64,000 bases of DNA from Planococcus soli (GTDB taxonomy: Bacteria > Bacillota > Bacilli > Bacillales_A > Planococcaceae), in contig NZ_WXYN01000016.1 of assembly GCF_016881065.1 (NCBI RefSeq), forward strand, positions 215,012 through 279,011, read 5' to 3'. The translations under genes were made by a program, and so were the position numbers. Shown piece by piece: positions 35,647-44,660 of the stretch. Every line of letters begins with the position of its first letter. Positions within the stretch are counted from its first letter, which is position 1. The notes under the pieces are model-generated. The model searched no databases, had not been told where the DNA came from, and saw only the letters and a program-made list of their open reading frames with translations.

Positions 35647-35935
35647 AACGATTCCCTTCTTTCTATTTTTTTGCGCAAGTATATATGTATGTTAGTTCCA
35701 TTATATGGTGGGAGGAGCATATACAGCAACTGGAAATATCGTTATTTTATTAAGTCAATCAAATTATTGTCTTTTAGATTCAGATGTTAAATCTATTGCG
35801 GACTATCCGACATCATGAGGCTTCGATTATAAAAAAACTCCAGGATGTTAATAGGCTCTGTTTGCGAGCCGGGATATTAAAATGGCAATAAAAAGACTGG
35901 GAATTGGTAGTGACCCCTTAAAGTTAGAGTTTCAG

Positions 35936-36757
35936 TTATGCAGCTAATTGGCTGGCATGCGTCCGGTATTGCACCGGGCTCATGCCGGCCAATTTTTGTT
36001 TGATGCGTTCGTTATTGTAGTAAGTTGTGTATTGTTCGATCCGCTGTTTTAATTCCGCGTACGATACCAATGCTTCTCCATAATACATCTCCTGCTTCAG
36101 GAGGCCGAAGAAGTTTTCCATGGCCGCATTATCGGCACAGGTCCCTTTCCGGGACATGCTTTGGAAGATCCGTTGCTCCTTTAACGCCTTCACCCAGGCT
36201 CGGTGCTGGTAGTGCCAGCCCTGATCGGAATGGATAGTGGTGCGGTAGACCGCCTGTTCCTTGATGATCGGTAGGGCCTGATGCAGGGACGCCATTACGA
36301 AGTCGAGGGTTGGCCGTTTTGCCATGCTCATCCCGATGATTTCGCCGTTGTAGAGATCCATGATCGGACTTAAATAAAGCTTTTCATCCCCAGTACACTT
36401 GAATTCTGTGACATCGGTCGTCAATTTCTGCAAGGCATGGGGCGTGGAAAATCTGCGGTTCATCCGGTTTTTGGCGATGGTGCCTACTTTTCCTTTGTAG
36501 GATTTATAACGCGATTTGCGGATGAATTTTCCGCATTTGAGATTCAATTCGTTCATGATGCGTTGCACTTTCTTGTGGTTAATGACATGGCCAAGCGTTT
36601 GTAACGCCAGATGGATCCGGCGGTACCCGTAACGGCCTTCGTGTTTCTCGAACAGTGCCTGGATCAGGATTTTCCATTCCTGGTCCGAGTCTTCCGAATC
36701 GAACCGCTGGCGGTGGTAATGGTACGTCGCTTCCGGAAGATCAACGATCTTTAACAC
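35936..36757 (-). CDS. IS3-family transposase OrfB (DDE integrase domain)
   Basis: 273 residues from the GTG at 36757. The rve domain carries the DDE triad: TTDVTEFKC, IHSDQGWHYQH and CADNAAMENFFGLLKQE. The frame is open upstream of the GTG (ALAFELHEEGFRLTD), which shows that the real product is probably an OrfAB fusion made by a programmed -1 frameshift near CGAAAAGC in orfA. Confidence 0.9.
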   Translation of the reverse strand: MLKIVDLPEATYHYHRQRFDSEDSDQEWKILIQALFEKHEGRYGYRRIHLALQTLGHVINHKKVQRIMNELNLKCGKFIRKSRYKSYKGKVGTIAKNRMNRRFSTPHALQKLTTDVTEFKCTGDEKLYLSPIMDLYNGEIIGMSMAKRPTLDFVMASLHQALPIIKEQAVYRTTIHSDQGWHYQHRAWVKALKEQRIFQSMSRKGTCADNAAMENFFGLLKQEMYYGEALVSYAELKQRIEQYTTYYNNERIKQKLAGMSPVQYRTHASQLAA

Positions 36758-36762
36758 ATCCG

Positions 36763-37326
36763 TTAATCGGAATCCTTCTTCGTGGAGTTCGAACGCCAGC
36801 GCGGCTTGTGCTTTTCGAGGAAGGCATCCGGATTCTCCTGGAAAGCTTTTAACTTTTTTAAATATGCCACTTCTAAACGGAGAAGCTCATTCTCCCGTTC
36901 CAGTTGTTCTTCCCGGGACAAGGCCTTTTCAGGCTTGTCCGAATTCTGTTTCGGTTTTTTTGACATAGAGGGCCGTCCTTTCGCTCGTTCTTCCAGGCCT
37001 TTTACCCCTTCCGCCAAAAATTCACGATTCCACCTCGCAATGATTGACGGCTCGTTCACCTCAAATTGGATCGCTGTCTCTTGGTAAGAAGCACCTGTTC
37101 GTTTCATAAAGTGTAATACATCCACCTTGAATTGAACAGAATACACCTGTTTCGACTGCTTCTTCCGCAAGCCGTTATTTCCAAAAACCTTCCACATTCG
37201 AACCCATTGTTTGATTGGCGTGCTGCTTGGAATTCCATGTTTTTCGGCTAATCGATCATAACTTAACCACCCATTCAGATACTCGTTCACAATCATCCGT
37301 TTAAATTCTTCACTGTACTTTGCCAT
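36763..37326 (-). CDS. IS3-family transposase OrfA (helix-turn-helix)
   Basis: 187 residues. MAKYSEEFKRMIVNEYLNG is the usual N-terminal HTH of OrfA, followed by a second HTH (YQETAIQFEVNEPSIIARW) and a leucine-zipper-like QLERENELLRLEVAYLKKL. It ends a few bases before the OrfB start and in a different frame. Confidence 0.9.
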   Translation of the reverse strand: MAKYSEEFKRMIVNEYLNGWLSYDRLAEKHGIPSSTPIKQWVRMWKVFGNNGLRKKQSKQVYSVQFKVDVLHFMKRTGASYQETAIQFEVNEPSIIARWNREFLAEGVKGLEERAKGRPSMSKKPKQNSDKPEKALSREEQLERENELLRLEVAYLKKLKAFQENPDAFLEKHKPRWRSNSTKKDSD

Positions 37327-37484
37327 ACAAAAAACACCCCAAAAGTTAGATTTGAACTCTAACTTTTGGGGTGCACCACCATTCGGCTTTGAATTCCCAG
37401 TCTTTTTATTGCAGTGCTGTAGAGTGAAACATCCTCAAGGAACGAAGCGTAATGTATCTTCTGTATTTAACGGGAGTTTGTTGC

Positions 37485-38270
37485 CTAAATCTGTTCTAAC
37501 AGCTGAAGCAACTCCTCCAAGTGCTGGACTTCATATGTTGGAATGATGGATTCGTGCGGAGCTTTTTGTTCACGGTTAAGCCAGACAGAGCGGATTCCGG
37601 CTTTTTCAGCACCGATTATGTCTGTCATCAGGTTGTCTCCAACCATCAAAACTTCTTGTGAAGACAAACCAAATTTTGATAAGGCATGATAGAAGATGTC
37701 CGGATCTGGTTTGCCTTTTCCAAAAGCGCCAGACACTACGATGTGATCAAAAAAAGGAGCGATTTCCGGTGTGATATCAAGCTTGGTCTGCTGCAGGCTC
37801 GGCGACCCATTAGTCAATAACAGCAGTTGATAGTGGCCTTTCAAGTCTTCCAGTACCTTTAAGCTTTCCTCATACAGGACAGGGTTTCTTTTTCGTGCTT
37901 CAGGGAAATATTCAGCAAGCTGGCCGCCGAGTTCAGAGTTATCGATGCCGATTTTTTTCAAACCGCGAGTCCATGCATCCCGGCGATAAGCAGGAACAAT
38001 GGTTTTCATCTGCTGAAAATCTGTTCCTTCGTCATCAAAAGTTCCCCATAGCCCTTCAAAAGGGTTGATGCCGATCATTTTGGTGAAATCGTATGTATTG
38101 TATCCCGCATAGAGCTCAGTTGCCGCAGCCCGCACCGCTTCTTCCAGACCGGAACAGTCTTGGCCCGTTAGTTCTTCAGCCAAACGGCACGTTTCCTGGA
38201 ATGCTTTCTCAACACTCTTCTTGTCCCATAACAAAGTATCATCTAAATCGAAAAAAATCGCTTTGACCAT
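37485..38270 (-). CDS. HAD-family hydrolase (pyrimidine 5'-nucleotidase/YjjG-like)
   Basis: 261 residues. FFDLDDTLLWD near 6-16 is motif I, LLLTNGS motif II, GKGKPDPDIF motif III and MVGDNLMTDIIGA motif IV. The long helical cap between residues 20 and 110 resembles YjjG and other subclass I HADs. Substrate unknown; a nucleotide phosphatase is a fair guess. Confidence 0.82.
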   Translation of the reverse strand: MVKAIFFDLDDTLLWDKKSVEKAFQETCRLAEELTGQDCSGLEEAVRAAATELYAGYNTYDFTKMIGINPFEGLWGTFDDEGTDFQQMKTIVPAYRRDAWTRGLKKIGIDNSELGGQLAEYFPEARKRNPVLYEESLKVLEDLKGHYQLLLLTNGSPSLQQTKLDITPEIAPFFDHIVVSGAFGKGKPDPDIFYHALSKFGLSSQEVLMVGDNLMTDIIGAEKAGIRSVWLNREQKAPHESIIPTYEVQHLEELLQLLEQI

Positions 38271-38408
38271 CGGTGTGAGCTCCTCCTGACAATATTTTTA
38301 CTTTGCTCTAGTGTACTGGAAAAGCCTCCAAAAACATAGGGTGTTCAGAGTTCTGTCACTGAAAAGAACAAGACCTGAGTGATATGATATGAGCAAGGAG
38401 TGAAAACA

Positions 38409-39512
38409 ATGACGATAAGCAATTCGACAATGCTTTTATTAGAAGAAGCCACTGACTATATAGGGATTTGCTACGAGGAACTGGGAAAGAGCGATTACCA
38501 GAAAGCTGAAAGGCTGCTGGAAATCAAATCGGAAATCGATCACACGGGGACCTACACGCACAGCTTTGAAGAGTTGGAGCATGGAGCACGCATGGCCTGG
38601 CGCAATAACAACCGCTGCATCGGCCGATTATTTTGGAATTCGCTGACCGTCTTTGACGAGCGCCATCAAACGACGGCAGAAGGAATCTTTGATGCGTTGG
38701 TCCAGCACATCGACTTTGCTGGGAACAACGGAAAAATCCGTCCTGCCATTACAGTTTTTCGCGCTGCACAGGAAAATGGCGAATCCATGCATTTATGGAA
38801 CCACCAGCTGATCCGCTATGCCGGATATGAAACTGCAAAAGGCATTGTTGGAGACTCCAGTTCATTAGAACTGACAAAGTACTGCCAGGAAATGGGCTGG
38901 GAGGGAGCGGGAACGCCTTTCGATATTTTGCCATTGGTCATTCAACTGCCAGGTGAAGAGCCTTTTCTGAAGGAAATTCCGCGCCAGTCGATTATGGAAG
39001 TCGAAATTGGACACCCTGAAATTCCCGAGTTTTCACAGTTGGGCATCAAATGGTACGGAATTCCGATCATTTCGGACATGATGCTGGAAATTGGCGGCAT
39101 CGAATACAAAATGGCACCTTTTAACGGCTGGTATATGGGCACTGAAATTGGTGCCAGAAACCTCGCAGACGAGGATCGATACAACTTCTTGCCTGCCGTT
39201 GCAGAAATCATGGAATTAAATATGCAGTCGAACCGTTCCCTGTGGAAAGACAAAGCTTTAGTCGAATTGAATATCGCTGTGCTAGAATCTTTTCAGGAAG
39301 CAGGTGTGACCATCGTCGATCACCACACAGCAGCCAAGCAATTCAAGAATTTTGAGAAAAAAGAAGAAGTGGAAGGGCGCGATGTCACCGGAAACTGGGC
39401 ATGGCTGATTCCACCCATGTCACCGGCCACAACCCATATTTTCCATAAGCCTTATAAGAACGATCTGGTTAAACCAAATTATTTCCATCAAAAAGCTCCC
39501 TATCAATTTTAA
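38409..39512 (+). CDS. nos: Bacterial nitric oxide synthase, oxygenase domain
   Basis: 367 residues, standard for Bacillales NOS. ARMAWRNNNRCIGRLFW contains the proximal heme thiolate C70; PFNGWYMGTEIGARNLADEDRYN holds the arginine-binding glutamate. No reductase domain is attached, as usual in bacteria, so it relies on cellular flavodoxin-type reductases. It makes NO from L-arginine. The ATG 38409 follows AAGGAGTG; a GTG nine bases earlier is within that RBS. Confidence 0.95.
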   Translation: MTISNSTMLLLEEATDYIGICYEELGKSDYQKAERLLEIKSEIDHTGTYTHSFEELEHGARMAWRNNNRCIGRLFWNSLTVFDERHQTTAEGIFDALVQHIDFAGNNGKIRPAITVFRAAQENGESMHLWNHQLIRYAGYETAKGIVGDSSSLELTKYCQEMGWEGAGTPFDILPLVIQLPGEEPFLKEIPRQSIMEVEIGHPEIPEFSQLGIKWYGIPIISDMMLEIGGIEYKMAPFNGWYMGTEIGARNLADEDRYNFLPAVAEIMELNMQSNRSLWKDKALVELNIAVLESFQEAGVTIVDHHTAAKQFKNFEKKEEVEGRDVTGNWAWLIPPMSPATTHIFHKPYKNDLVKPNYFHQKAPYQF

Positions 39513-39526
39513 GGAGAGGATATCTA

Positions 39527-39742
39527 ATGAAAGAATTCAAAGTAACCTATTTTTTTGATGAAGAACATTATATCCGCCGCTTTGTCCACCTGGAGTCACA
39601 GACTGAAGCGGAACAGCTGATACAAAGTGAGCGGGATCAATACATTTCGTTTCATGACAACCGCGGAATTTATCATGAGCTGAATACACGGAGCGTTCGC
39701 GTCATTCAAATTTCGGAATATCATCGAACGGATAAAGTATGA
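39527..39742 (+). CDS. Small conserved-looking hypothetical protein in the nos operon
   Basis: 71 residues, MKEFKVTYFFDEEHYIRRFV at the start, mixed alpha/beta with many charged and aromatic residues, no signal or membrane segment. AAGGAGAGG lies before the ATG and the gap to nos is 14 bases, so they are co-transcribed. No family recognised. An NOS accessory or stress role is conjecture. Confidence 0.65.
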   Translation: MKEFKVTYFFDEEHYIRRFVHLESQTEAEQLIQSERDQYISFHDNRGIYHELNTRSVRVIQISEYHRTDKV

Positions 39743-39796
39743 AAACTAGCAGCGCTGCCTGTTCTAATGTCCAAGCACTTTTTTGTGAGAATTTTA

Positions 39797-39896
39797 GGTG
39801 ACCGACTGCAAATTCAGCTGAGCGACTGCAAATCCGCACGAATGCCCATAAATTTATTTGAACGACCACAAATTCCCACGAACGCCCATAAATTCG
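39797..39896 (+). repeat. Five imperfect 20-bp tandem repeats
   Basis: Unit pattern close to GGTGACCGACTGCAAATTCA, repeated five times in phase: variable first bases, then GA.CGAC..CAAATTC or GA.GCCCATAAATT. It lies in the 251-base gap between the nos operon and the convergent SDR gene, and no gene is seen there. Confidence 0.75.
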
Positions 39897-39918
39897 CAGT
39901 GCATGCATCTGAAGACAG

Positions 39919-39955
39919 AAAAGAGCCTTTTGCCGACTGGCAAAAGGCTCTTTTT
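39919..39955 (+). terminator. Rho-independent terminator of the nos operon
   Basis: AAAAGAGCCTTTTGCC pairs with GGCAAAAGGCTCTTTTT around GACT. Confidence 0.92.
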
Positions 39956-39971
39956 AAGAAATGAATGCTTG

Positions 39972-39995
39972 AAAACTAGCAGCGCTGCTAGTTTT
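39972..39995 (-). terminator. Terminator-like palindrome at the end of the SDR gene
   Basis: A perfect 24-base palindrome AAAACTAGCAGC/GCTGCTAGTTTT overlaps the last bases of the SDR gene. Confidence 0.5.
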
Positions 39996-40737
39996 ATTTA
40001 AAGCTTAAGAACCCGTCATCTACTGCAACGGTAGAGCCATTGATGGCTGCAGCCCCTTCAGAAAATAGGAACTTGACGACATTGGCCACTTTTTCAGGCT
40101 GGATCAGCTTGTTGTGCATATGGAGAGCCGACAGGGCTTTCTTCATTTCCGGATCATCTCCAAGGATAGGCGTATCGATAAACCCAGGAGCGACTCCGAC
40201 TACGCGAATGCCATGTTCAGCAAGCTCTAATGCTCCTGATTTTGACATCATGACGACTGCGGCTTTGGCTGCGTTGTAGTTGAAGCTGCCTTTGGCGGCC
40301 ATTGAGCCATAGATTGACGCAGTGTTAACGATCGTGCCGGTTGTACCGAGTTCGACCATTTTCTTTGCGCCGTAATAGATGCCGTAATAAACGCTGTGCT
40401 GATCGACGTCGATTACTTTATGGTAGGATGCAGGATCCATCTCCAGCAATGGCTTGACGAGACCGATGCCCGCGTTATTGAAAATACCATTCAAGGTGCC
40501 AAATTTCTCAACTGCGAAATCAACCATTGCTTCTACTTCCTCAGCTTTTGACACATCCACTTTAAATGAAGCAGCTTTTCCACCCTGGGATTCGATATGG
40601 GAAACGGTCTCATTTGCACCGTCTTCATTGAAATCAGCTACTACCACTGCGTAACCTTCTTTTGCTAATTGGTAGGAAGCGTGACGTCCAATCCCGCTGG
40701 CGCCGCCTGTGATAATCAGGACTTTGTTTTCTGCCAT
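39994..40737 (-). CDS. SDR-family oxidoreductase
   Basis: 247 residues. NAD(P) motif TGGASGIGRH at 10-19, NNAGIG near 87, catalytic S/Y/K in NTASIYG and YNAAKAAVVMMSK. The VGVAPGFIDTPI and C-terminal VAVDDGFLSF segments fit classic SDRs of the 3-oxoacyl or alcohol type. Reverse-strand AGGAGG precedes its ATG. Specific substrate unknown. Confidence 0.87.
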   Translation of the reverse strand: MAENKVLIITGGASGIGRHASYQLAKEGYAVVVADFNEDGANETVSHIESQGGKAASFKVDVSKAEEVEAMVDFAVEKFGTLNGIFNNAGIGLVKPLLEMDPASYHKVIDVDQHSVYYGIYYGAKKMVELGTTGTIVNTASIYGSMAAKGSFNYNAAKAAVVMMSKSGALELAEHGIRVVGVAPGFIDTPILGDDPEMKKALSALHMHNKLIQPEKVANVVKFLFSEGAAAINGSTVAVDDGFLSFK

Positions 40738-40852
40738 TATGAGTTCCTCCTAAAAATCTGTTATTTTCTTTACAACTCAACTCTACGCCTATTTTATCTT
40801 GAATTCAAAGTATTGGATCGGATAGAAACTGCGGTTTTTGACTGCAAAATAC

Positions 40853-40880
40853 GTTACATCCGAAAGATTTGTACTATAAT
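40853..40880 (+). promoter_or_regulatory. Candidate promoter of yeeI-like gene
   Basis: GTTACA (40853-40858), 16-base spacer and a perfect TATAAT (40875-40880) within a TGTACTATAATAGTACA palindrome. Confidence 0.6.
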
Positions 40881-40933
40881 AGTACATAGTGAACTTCAAA
40901 GAAAATGAGAATTTATAGAGAGAAGGAAATTTA

Positions 40934-41653
40934 ATGGGACGCAAATGGAATAATATCAAAGAGAAGAAAGCATCCAAAGATGCCAATACAAGCCGGATTT
41001 ACGCAAAGTTCGGACGTGAAATATATGTAGCTGCCAAACAGGGCGAACCCGATCCAGAATCGAACCAAGCCTTGAAAGTGGTTTTGGAGCGTGCAAAGAC
41101 CTATAGCATTCCAAGAGCGATTATCGACCGTGCAGTGGAGAAAGCTAAAGGCGGATCGGAAGAAAGCTATGATGAATTGCGCTACGAAGGATTTGGGCCA
41201 AATGGCTCTATGGTGATTGTGGATACGTTGACAAATAACGTTAACCGTACGGCATCAGATGTGCGTGCTGCTTTCGGCAAGAATGGCGGAAATATGGGCG
41301 TCAGCGGATCTGTCGCTTACATGTTTGACCATACGGCAGTGTTCGGAATCGAAGGCAAAACAGCTGACGAAGTACTGGAGCTGATGATGGAAGCGGATAT
41401 TGATGTCCGTGACGTCATGGAAGAAGAAGACGGCGTCATCGTCTACGCTGAACCCGATCAATACCATTTGGTGCAGGAAGCATTCAAAAATGCAGGAATC
41501 ACTGAATTTACGGTAGCAGAGTTGACCATGCTTGCTCAAAACGAACTGCCGCTGCCGGAAGATGCGCAGGCACAGTTCGAAAAAATGATTGATGCTATCG
41601 AGGATTTGGAAGATGTTCAGCAGGTCTACCACAACGTAGATTTAGGGGAGTAA
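40934..41653 (+). CDS. yeeI: YebC/PmpR family protein (YeeI-type)
   Basis: 239 residues, [20 protein letters not shown] start, which is the YeeN/YeeI subgroup of YebC/PmpR rather than the main YebC (GHSKW). [19 protein letters not shown] and [11 protein letters not shown] are family motifs. Recent work links YebC proteins to translation of difficult sequences as well as to transcription control. It is monocistronic with its own promoter and terminator. Confidence 0.92.
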   Translation: MGRKWNNIKEKKASKDANTSRIYAKFGREIYVAAKQGEPDPESNQALKVVLERAKTYSIPRAIIDRAVEKAKGGSEESYDELRYEGFGPNGSMVIVDTLTNNVNRTASDVRAAFGKNGGNMGVSGSVAYMFDHTAVFGIEGKTADEVLELMMEADIDVRDVMEEEDGVIVYAEPDQYHLVQEAFKNAGITEFTVAELTMLAQNELPLPEDAQAQFEKMIDAIEDLEDVQQVYHNVDLGE

Positions 41654-41659
41654 TAGCAT

Positions 41660-41697
41660 GAGAGGGCTTTGATTAAATCAGAGCTCTCCTTTTTTTA
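41660..41697 (+). terminator. Rho-independent terminator after yeeI-like gene
   Basis: A stem around GAGAGGGCTTTGATT, with a few mismatches to its partner, followed by seven T residues. Confidence 0.8.
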
Positions 41698-41730
41698 TAT
41701 GAAAAATATTCTGATAATTAGAAATTTGAC

Positions 41731-41759
41731 TTGTAATTCAAAAAAAGAACGATTATACT
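41731..41759 (+). promoter_or_regulatory. Candidate promoter of the acyl-CoA operon
   Basis: TTGTAA (41731-41736), 17-base spacer, TATACT (41754-41759). A TTGACA at 41786 lacks a good -10. Confidence 0.55.
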
Positions 41760-41811
41760 AACTTTGAAGAAATAGTATAAAAACTTTGACAATATATTTT
41801 TTAAAATTAAA

Positions 41812-41825
41812 TGTAAGGGCTTTCA
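41812..41825 (+). promoter_or_regulatory. cre-like element in the acyl-CoA operon leader
   Basis: TGTAAGGGCTTTCA, between the promoter and the first gene. The same 14-mer lies in reverse at 13372-13385 before dctP. One base from a consensus cre. Confidence 0.5.
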
Positions 41826-41845
41826 TTTTAAGGAGGGGGCGTTCT

Positions 41846-43426
41846 ATGGAACTTCAGGAGATCAGCTTGTTTGGACGAGAAGGCGTCAAGGTATTCAAAG
41901 AGCGGCCACAGACTGTTGGAGAAATCATCAGTGCCAGCAGCAAAATGTATGGTGAAAAACTTGCAGTTGTAACAGAAGAACAATCGGTAAGCTACCGGCA
42001 ACTGGAAGAGCTGGCGACCGCTATTGCAGCCAATCTTCAAAAGATGGGCATCACAAAAGGCGACCGCATAGCATCTGTAGTCGGCAATTGTGCTGAATTT
42101 CCTTTATTGGTCATTGCATGCGCTAAAATTGGAGCGATCATGGTTCCAATCAATGTCAAACTGGCTGTAGAAGAACTTCAATATATTATTGAACATTCCA
42201 AACCGAGCGTTATTATCAGCGAACAGGAGTTTCTGGATAAAGTGGAAAAAGCCAACCAGAATGCTTTACCGGTAGCACAAGAAAAGATCATTGTCATCGG
42301 CGGGGAAAACTCATATGAACAGCTCTTGGTGAAAGATACTCCCTATCATCAAACCAAAGTCACAGAAGAAGATGGAATTTTTATCCTCTACACGTCCGGC
42401 ACTACGGGACGGCCTAAAGGTGCAGTATTGACTCATATTAATGTCATTCACAGCTTAATGAATTATAAGCTGTTTTTTGAAACCGACGATCAATTTACTA
42501 CCTTGATTGCTGTGCCGATGTTCCATGTCACCGGATTGGTCGGGCAGCTGTTGCATATGCTTTATGTCGGCGGCACGGTCTATAGCATGAAACGCTACCA
42601 AAATGAAGAGTATATCAAACGGATACTCGATCATAAGATTAACTTCCTTTTCAATGTACCTACCATTTTCATCATGATGTCCACCAGTGAAGAGTTCCAA
42701 AAGCACTCGTTTGACTTTGTGAGGAAAGTGGCTTTTGGGGGTTCGCCAATCTACCAGCAGACATTCACAATGCTGAAAAGAGCATTTCCGAATGCACATC
42801 TGCACAATGCCTATGGCGCTACGGAAACAACCTCGCCCGCAACCTTGATGCCGATGGATTATCCGGAATCCAAAGTGACTTCGGTTGGGCTTCCAATGAC
42901 AGTAGCTGACATTAAAATAATGGATCCTGAAGGCCGAGAGTGTACGCCTGGAGAATCTGGAGAACTTTATATTAAAGGGCCTATGGTCATCAAGGAATAC
43001 TGGGACAATCCGATGGCCAATCAAAACAGTTTTACAGATGGTTATTGGCATTCCGGAGATCTTGGCATACAAGACGATGCCGGCTTTATTTATATCCGGG
43101 ACCGCAAAAAAGATATGATCAATCGTGCAGGTGAAAAGATATTCTCGATTGAAGTTGAGGACGTCCTAAAAGCCCATCCTGATGTGGTGGAAGCCGCAGT
43201 CATCGGTGAGCCCGACCCGGTTTTTGGAGAAAAAGTAAAAGCATTCGTAGTGGGTCCGAATTTGGATGCCGATGATTTTACCGATTTAAGAGAACATTGC
43301 AGTAAATCATTGGCGAAATTCAAAGTTCCTGAAGAATTTGAGTTGATCGATAGCCTGCCGAGAAACGCATCCGGCAAAATCTTGAAAAATACATTGAAAA
43401 ACATTGGAGGAAAAGCAAATGCTTAA
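41846..43426 (+). CDS. Long/medium-chain acyl-CoA synthetase (AMP-forming)
   Basis: 526 residues of the ANL superfamily: [17 protein letters not shown] (P-loop), [20 protein letters not shown] and [15 protein letters not shown], with the catalytic lysine in [10 protein letters not shown]. The ATG at 41846 follows AAGGAGGGGG. First gene of the operon; it activates the incoming acid to its CoA ester. Chain length cannot be read from sequence. Confidence 0.9.
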   Translation: MELQEISLFGREGVKVFKERPQTVGEIISASSKMYGEKLAVVTEEQSVSYRQLEELATAIAANLQKMGITKGDRIASVVGNCAEFPLLVIACAKIGAIMVPINVKLAVEELQYIIEHSKPSVIISEQEFLDKVEKANQNALPVAQEKIIVIGGENSYEQLLVKDTPYHQTKVTEEDGIFILYTSGTTGRPKGAVLTHINVIHSLMNYKLFFETDDQFTTLIAVPMFHVTGLVGQLLHMLYVGGTVYSMKRYQNEEYIKRILDHKINFLFNVPTIFIMMSTSEEFQKHSFDFVRKVAFGGSPIYQQTFTMLKRAFPNAHLHNAYGATETTSPATLMPMDYPESKVTSVGLPMTVADIKIMDPEGRECTPGESGELYIKGPMVIKEYWDNPMANQNSFTDGYWHSGDLGIQDDAGFIYIRDRKKDMINRAGEKIFSIEVEDVLKAHPDVVEAAVIGEPDPVFGEKVKAFVVGPNLDADDFTDLREHCSKSLAKFKVPEEFELIDSLPRNASGKILKNTLKNIGGKANA

Positions 43427-44645
43427 AGAATTATCACCGAAAGCCGAAGAGTTAAGAGTGAAATTACTGAAATTCATGGATGACTATGTCTATCCAAATG
43501 AAAAAACAGTCGAAAAATACTTAGAAGAAGCCGAAGACCGCTGGACGATTCCACCGATCATTGAAGAATTGAAAGAGAAAGCAAAAGAACAGGGTTTATG
43601 GAACCTGTTTTTGGACCATCCGGAATACGGCGCGGGCTTATCAAACTATGACTACTCACACCTATGCGAAATCATGGGCCGTTCCTTGATTGCACCGGAA
43701 CTGTTCAACTGCAATGCACCGGACACCGGCAATATGGAGGTTTTCATCAAATACGGAACTGAAGAGCAGAAAAAGCAATGGCTGGAGCCTCTATTGCGCG
43801 GGGAAATCCGGTCATGCTTCTCAATGACGGAGCCCGCAGTTGCTTCTTCCGACGCTACTAATATCCAAAGCAGCATCGTCCGTGATGGCGATGAATATAT
43901 CATCAACGCGAAAAAATGGTGGACAACGGCAGCCAAAGATCCCCGCTGTAAAATTGCGATCGTTATGGGGAAAACGGATCCAAATGCTGCTAAACATCAG
44001 CAGCAGTCGATGATTTTGGTGCCTTTTGATGCCCCGGGAGTGGAAATTATCCGTCCGCTGACCGTATTCGGCTACGACGATGCGCCTCAAGGGCATGCCG
44101 AAGTCCACTACACCAATGTCCGTGTACCGGCTTCCAATATGCTGCTGGGTGAAGGGCGTGGATTTGAAATTGCACAGGGCCGTTTGGGGCCGGGACGCAT
44201 CCACCATTGCATGCGTGCCATTGGAGCTGCTGAACGTGCGCTTGATTTGTTGTGCGAACGCGCAGATAGCAGAGTAGCGTTCGGCTCCACGTTGGCAGAA
44301 AAAGATGTAATTAGAGAAATCATCGCTGAAAGCCGGATTGAAATTGAGCAGGCGCGTCTGTTGACCTTGCATGCTGCACACAAAATTGATATGGAAGGCG
44401 CCAAAGCAGCACGCAAAGAAATCGCGATGATCAAGATTGCTGCACCACGAGTTTCGCTGAACGTCATCGATCGTGCTATGCAGGTTTTTGGCGGAGCCGG
44501 CTTAACGGAAGATTTTCCACTCGCGGCACATTACGCCAATGCCCGGACACTTCGCTTGGTTGACGGTCCGGACCAGGTCCACTTGCGCGACATTGGCCGT
44601 TTGGAACTGCGGGAACAATTGAAGGAAAGTTCAAACGTGAAATAA
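43419..44645 (+). CDS. ACAD10/ACAD11-like acyl-CoA dehydrogenase
   Basis: 408 residues. [26 protein letters not shown] and [13 protein letters not shown] (254-266) closely match the dehydrogenase domain of ACAD11-type proteins as I recall it, with [17 protein letters not shown] near the end. In animals this domain is fused to an APH kinase domain, and an APH-type kinase is present in this operon at 52735-53778. ACAD10/11 act on 4-hydroxyacyl-CoA after phosphorylation. It overlaps the synthetase by eight bases; ATG 43419 follows GGAGG. Confidence 0.88.
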   Translation: MLKELSPKAEELRVKLLKFMDDYVYPNEKTVEKYLEEAEDRWTIPPIIEELKEKAKEQGLWNLFLDHPEYGAGLSNYDYSHLCEIMGRSLIAPELFNCNAPDTGNMEVFIKYGTEEQKKQWLEPLLRGEIRSCFSMTEPAVASSDATNIQSSIVRDGDEYIINAKKWWTTAAKDPRCKIAIVMGKTDPNAAKHQQQSMILVPFDAPGVEIIRPLTVFGYDDAPQGHAEVHYTNVRVPASNMLLGEGRGFEIAQGRLGPGRIHHCMRAIGAAERALDLLCERADSRVAFGSTLAEKDVIREIIAESRIEIEQARLLTLHAAHKIDMEGAKAARKEIAMIKIAAPRVSLNVIDRAMQVFGGAGLTEDFPLAAHYANARTLRLVDGPDQVHLRDIGRLELREQLKESSNVK

Positions 44646-44660
44646 AGGAGGGATGTTGTG

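Larger units (their letters stand above)
35906..37380 (-). mobile_element. IS3-family insertion sequence, about 1.47 kb
   Basis: Two transposase frames lie between imperfect inverted ends: 35906 GGTAGTGACCCCTTAAAGTT and, on the other strand from 37380, GGTGGTGCACCCCAAAAGTT. If the ends are set at 35906 and 37380 a 3-bp ATT target duplication flanks the element. If TG/CA ends are required (35911-37375) no duplication is seen. Both frames are intact, so it may be active. Confidence 0.85.
35885..37412. terminator. Rho-independent terminator hairpin split by an IS element
   Basis: A 21-bp arm at 35885-35905 (GCAATAAAAAGACTGGGAATT) is perfectly complementary to 37392-37412. All sequence between is the IS element plus a few loop bases. 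Removing the element and one ATT copy leaves a hairpin with an 8-base loop and T runs at both ends. It originally ended the HAD hydrolase gene at 37485 and could act in both directions. Confidence 0.8.
39741..39988. repeat. Direct repeat flanking the 20-bp repeat block
   Basis: GAAAACTAGCAGCGCTGC occurs at 39741-39758 and 39971-39988. The second copy is part of a perfect palindrome that ends the SDR gene; the first is only partly palindromic. Confidence 0.7.

Noticed and set aside
35647-35884. Possible gene or RNA in the gap left of the IS element
   Set aside because: Only short frames are present; the GGCTC...GAGCC hairpin at about 35860 has no T run, and no known RNA motif was seen.
41255-41632. 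125-residue minus-strand ORF opposite the yeeI-like gene
   Set aside because: It is a shadow of a clearly coding frame, with no RBS and low-complexity composition.
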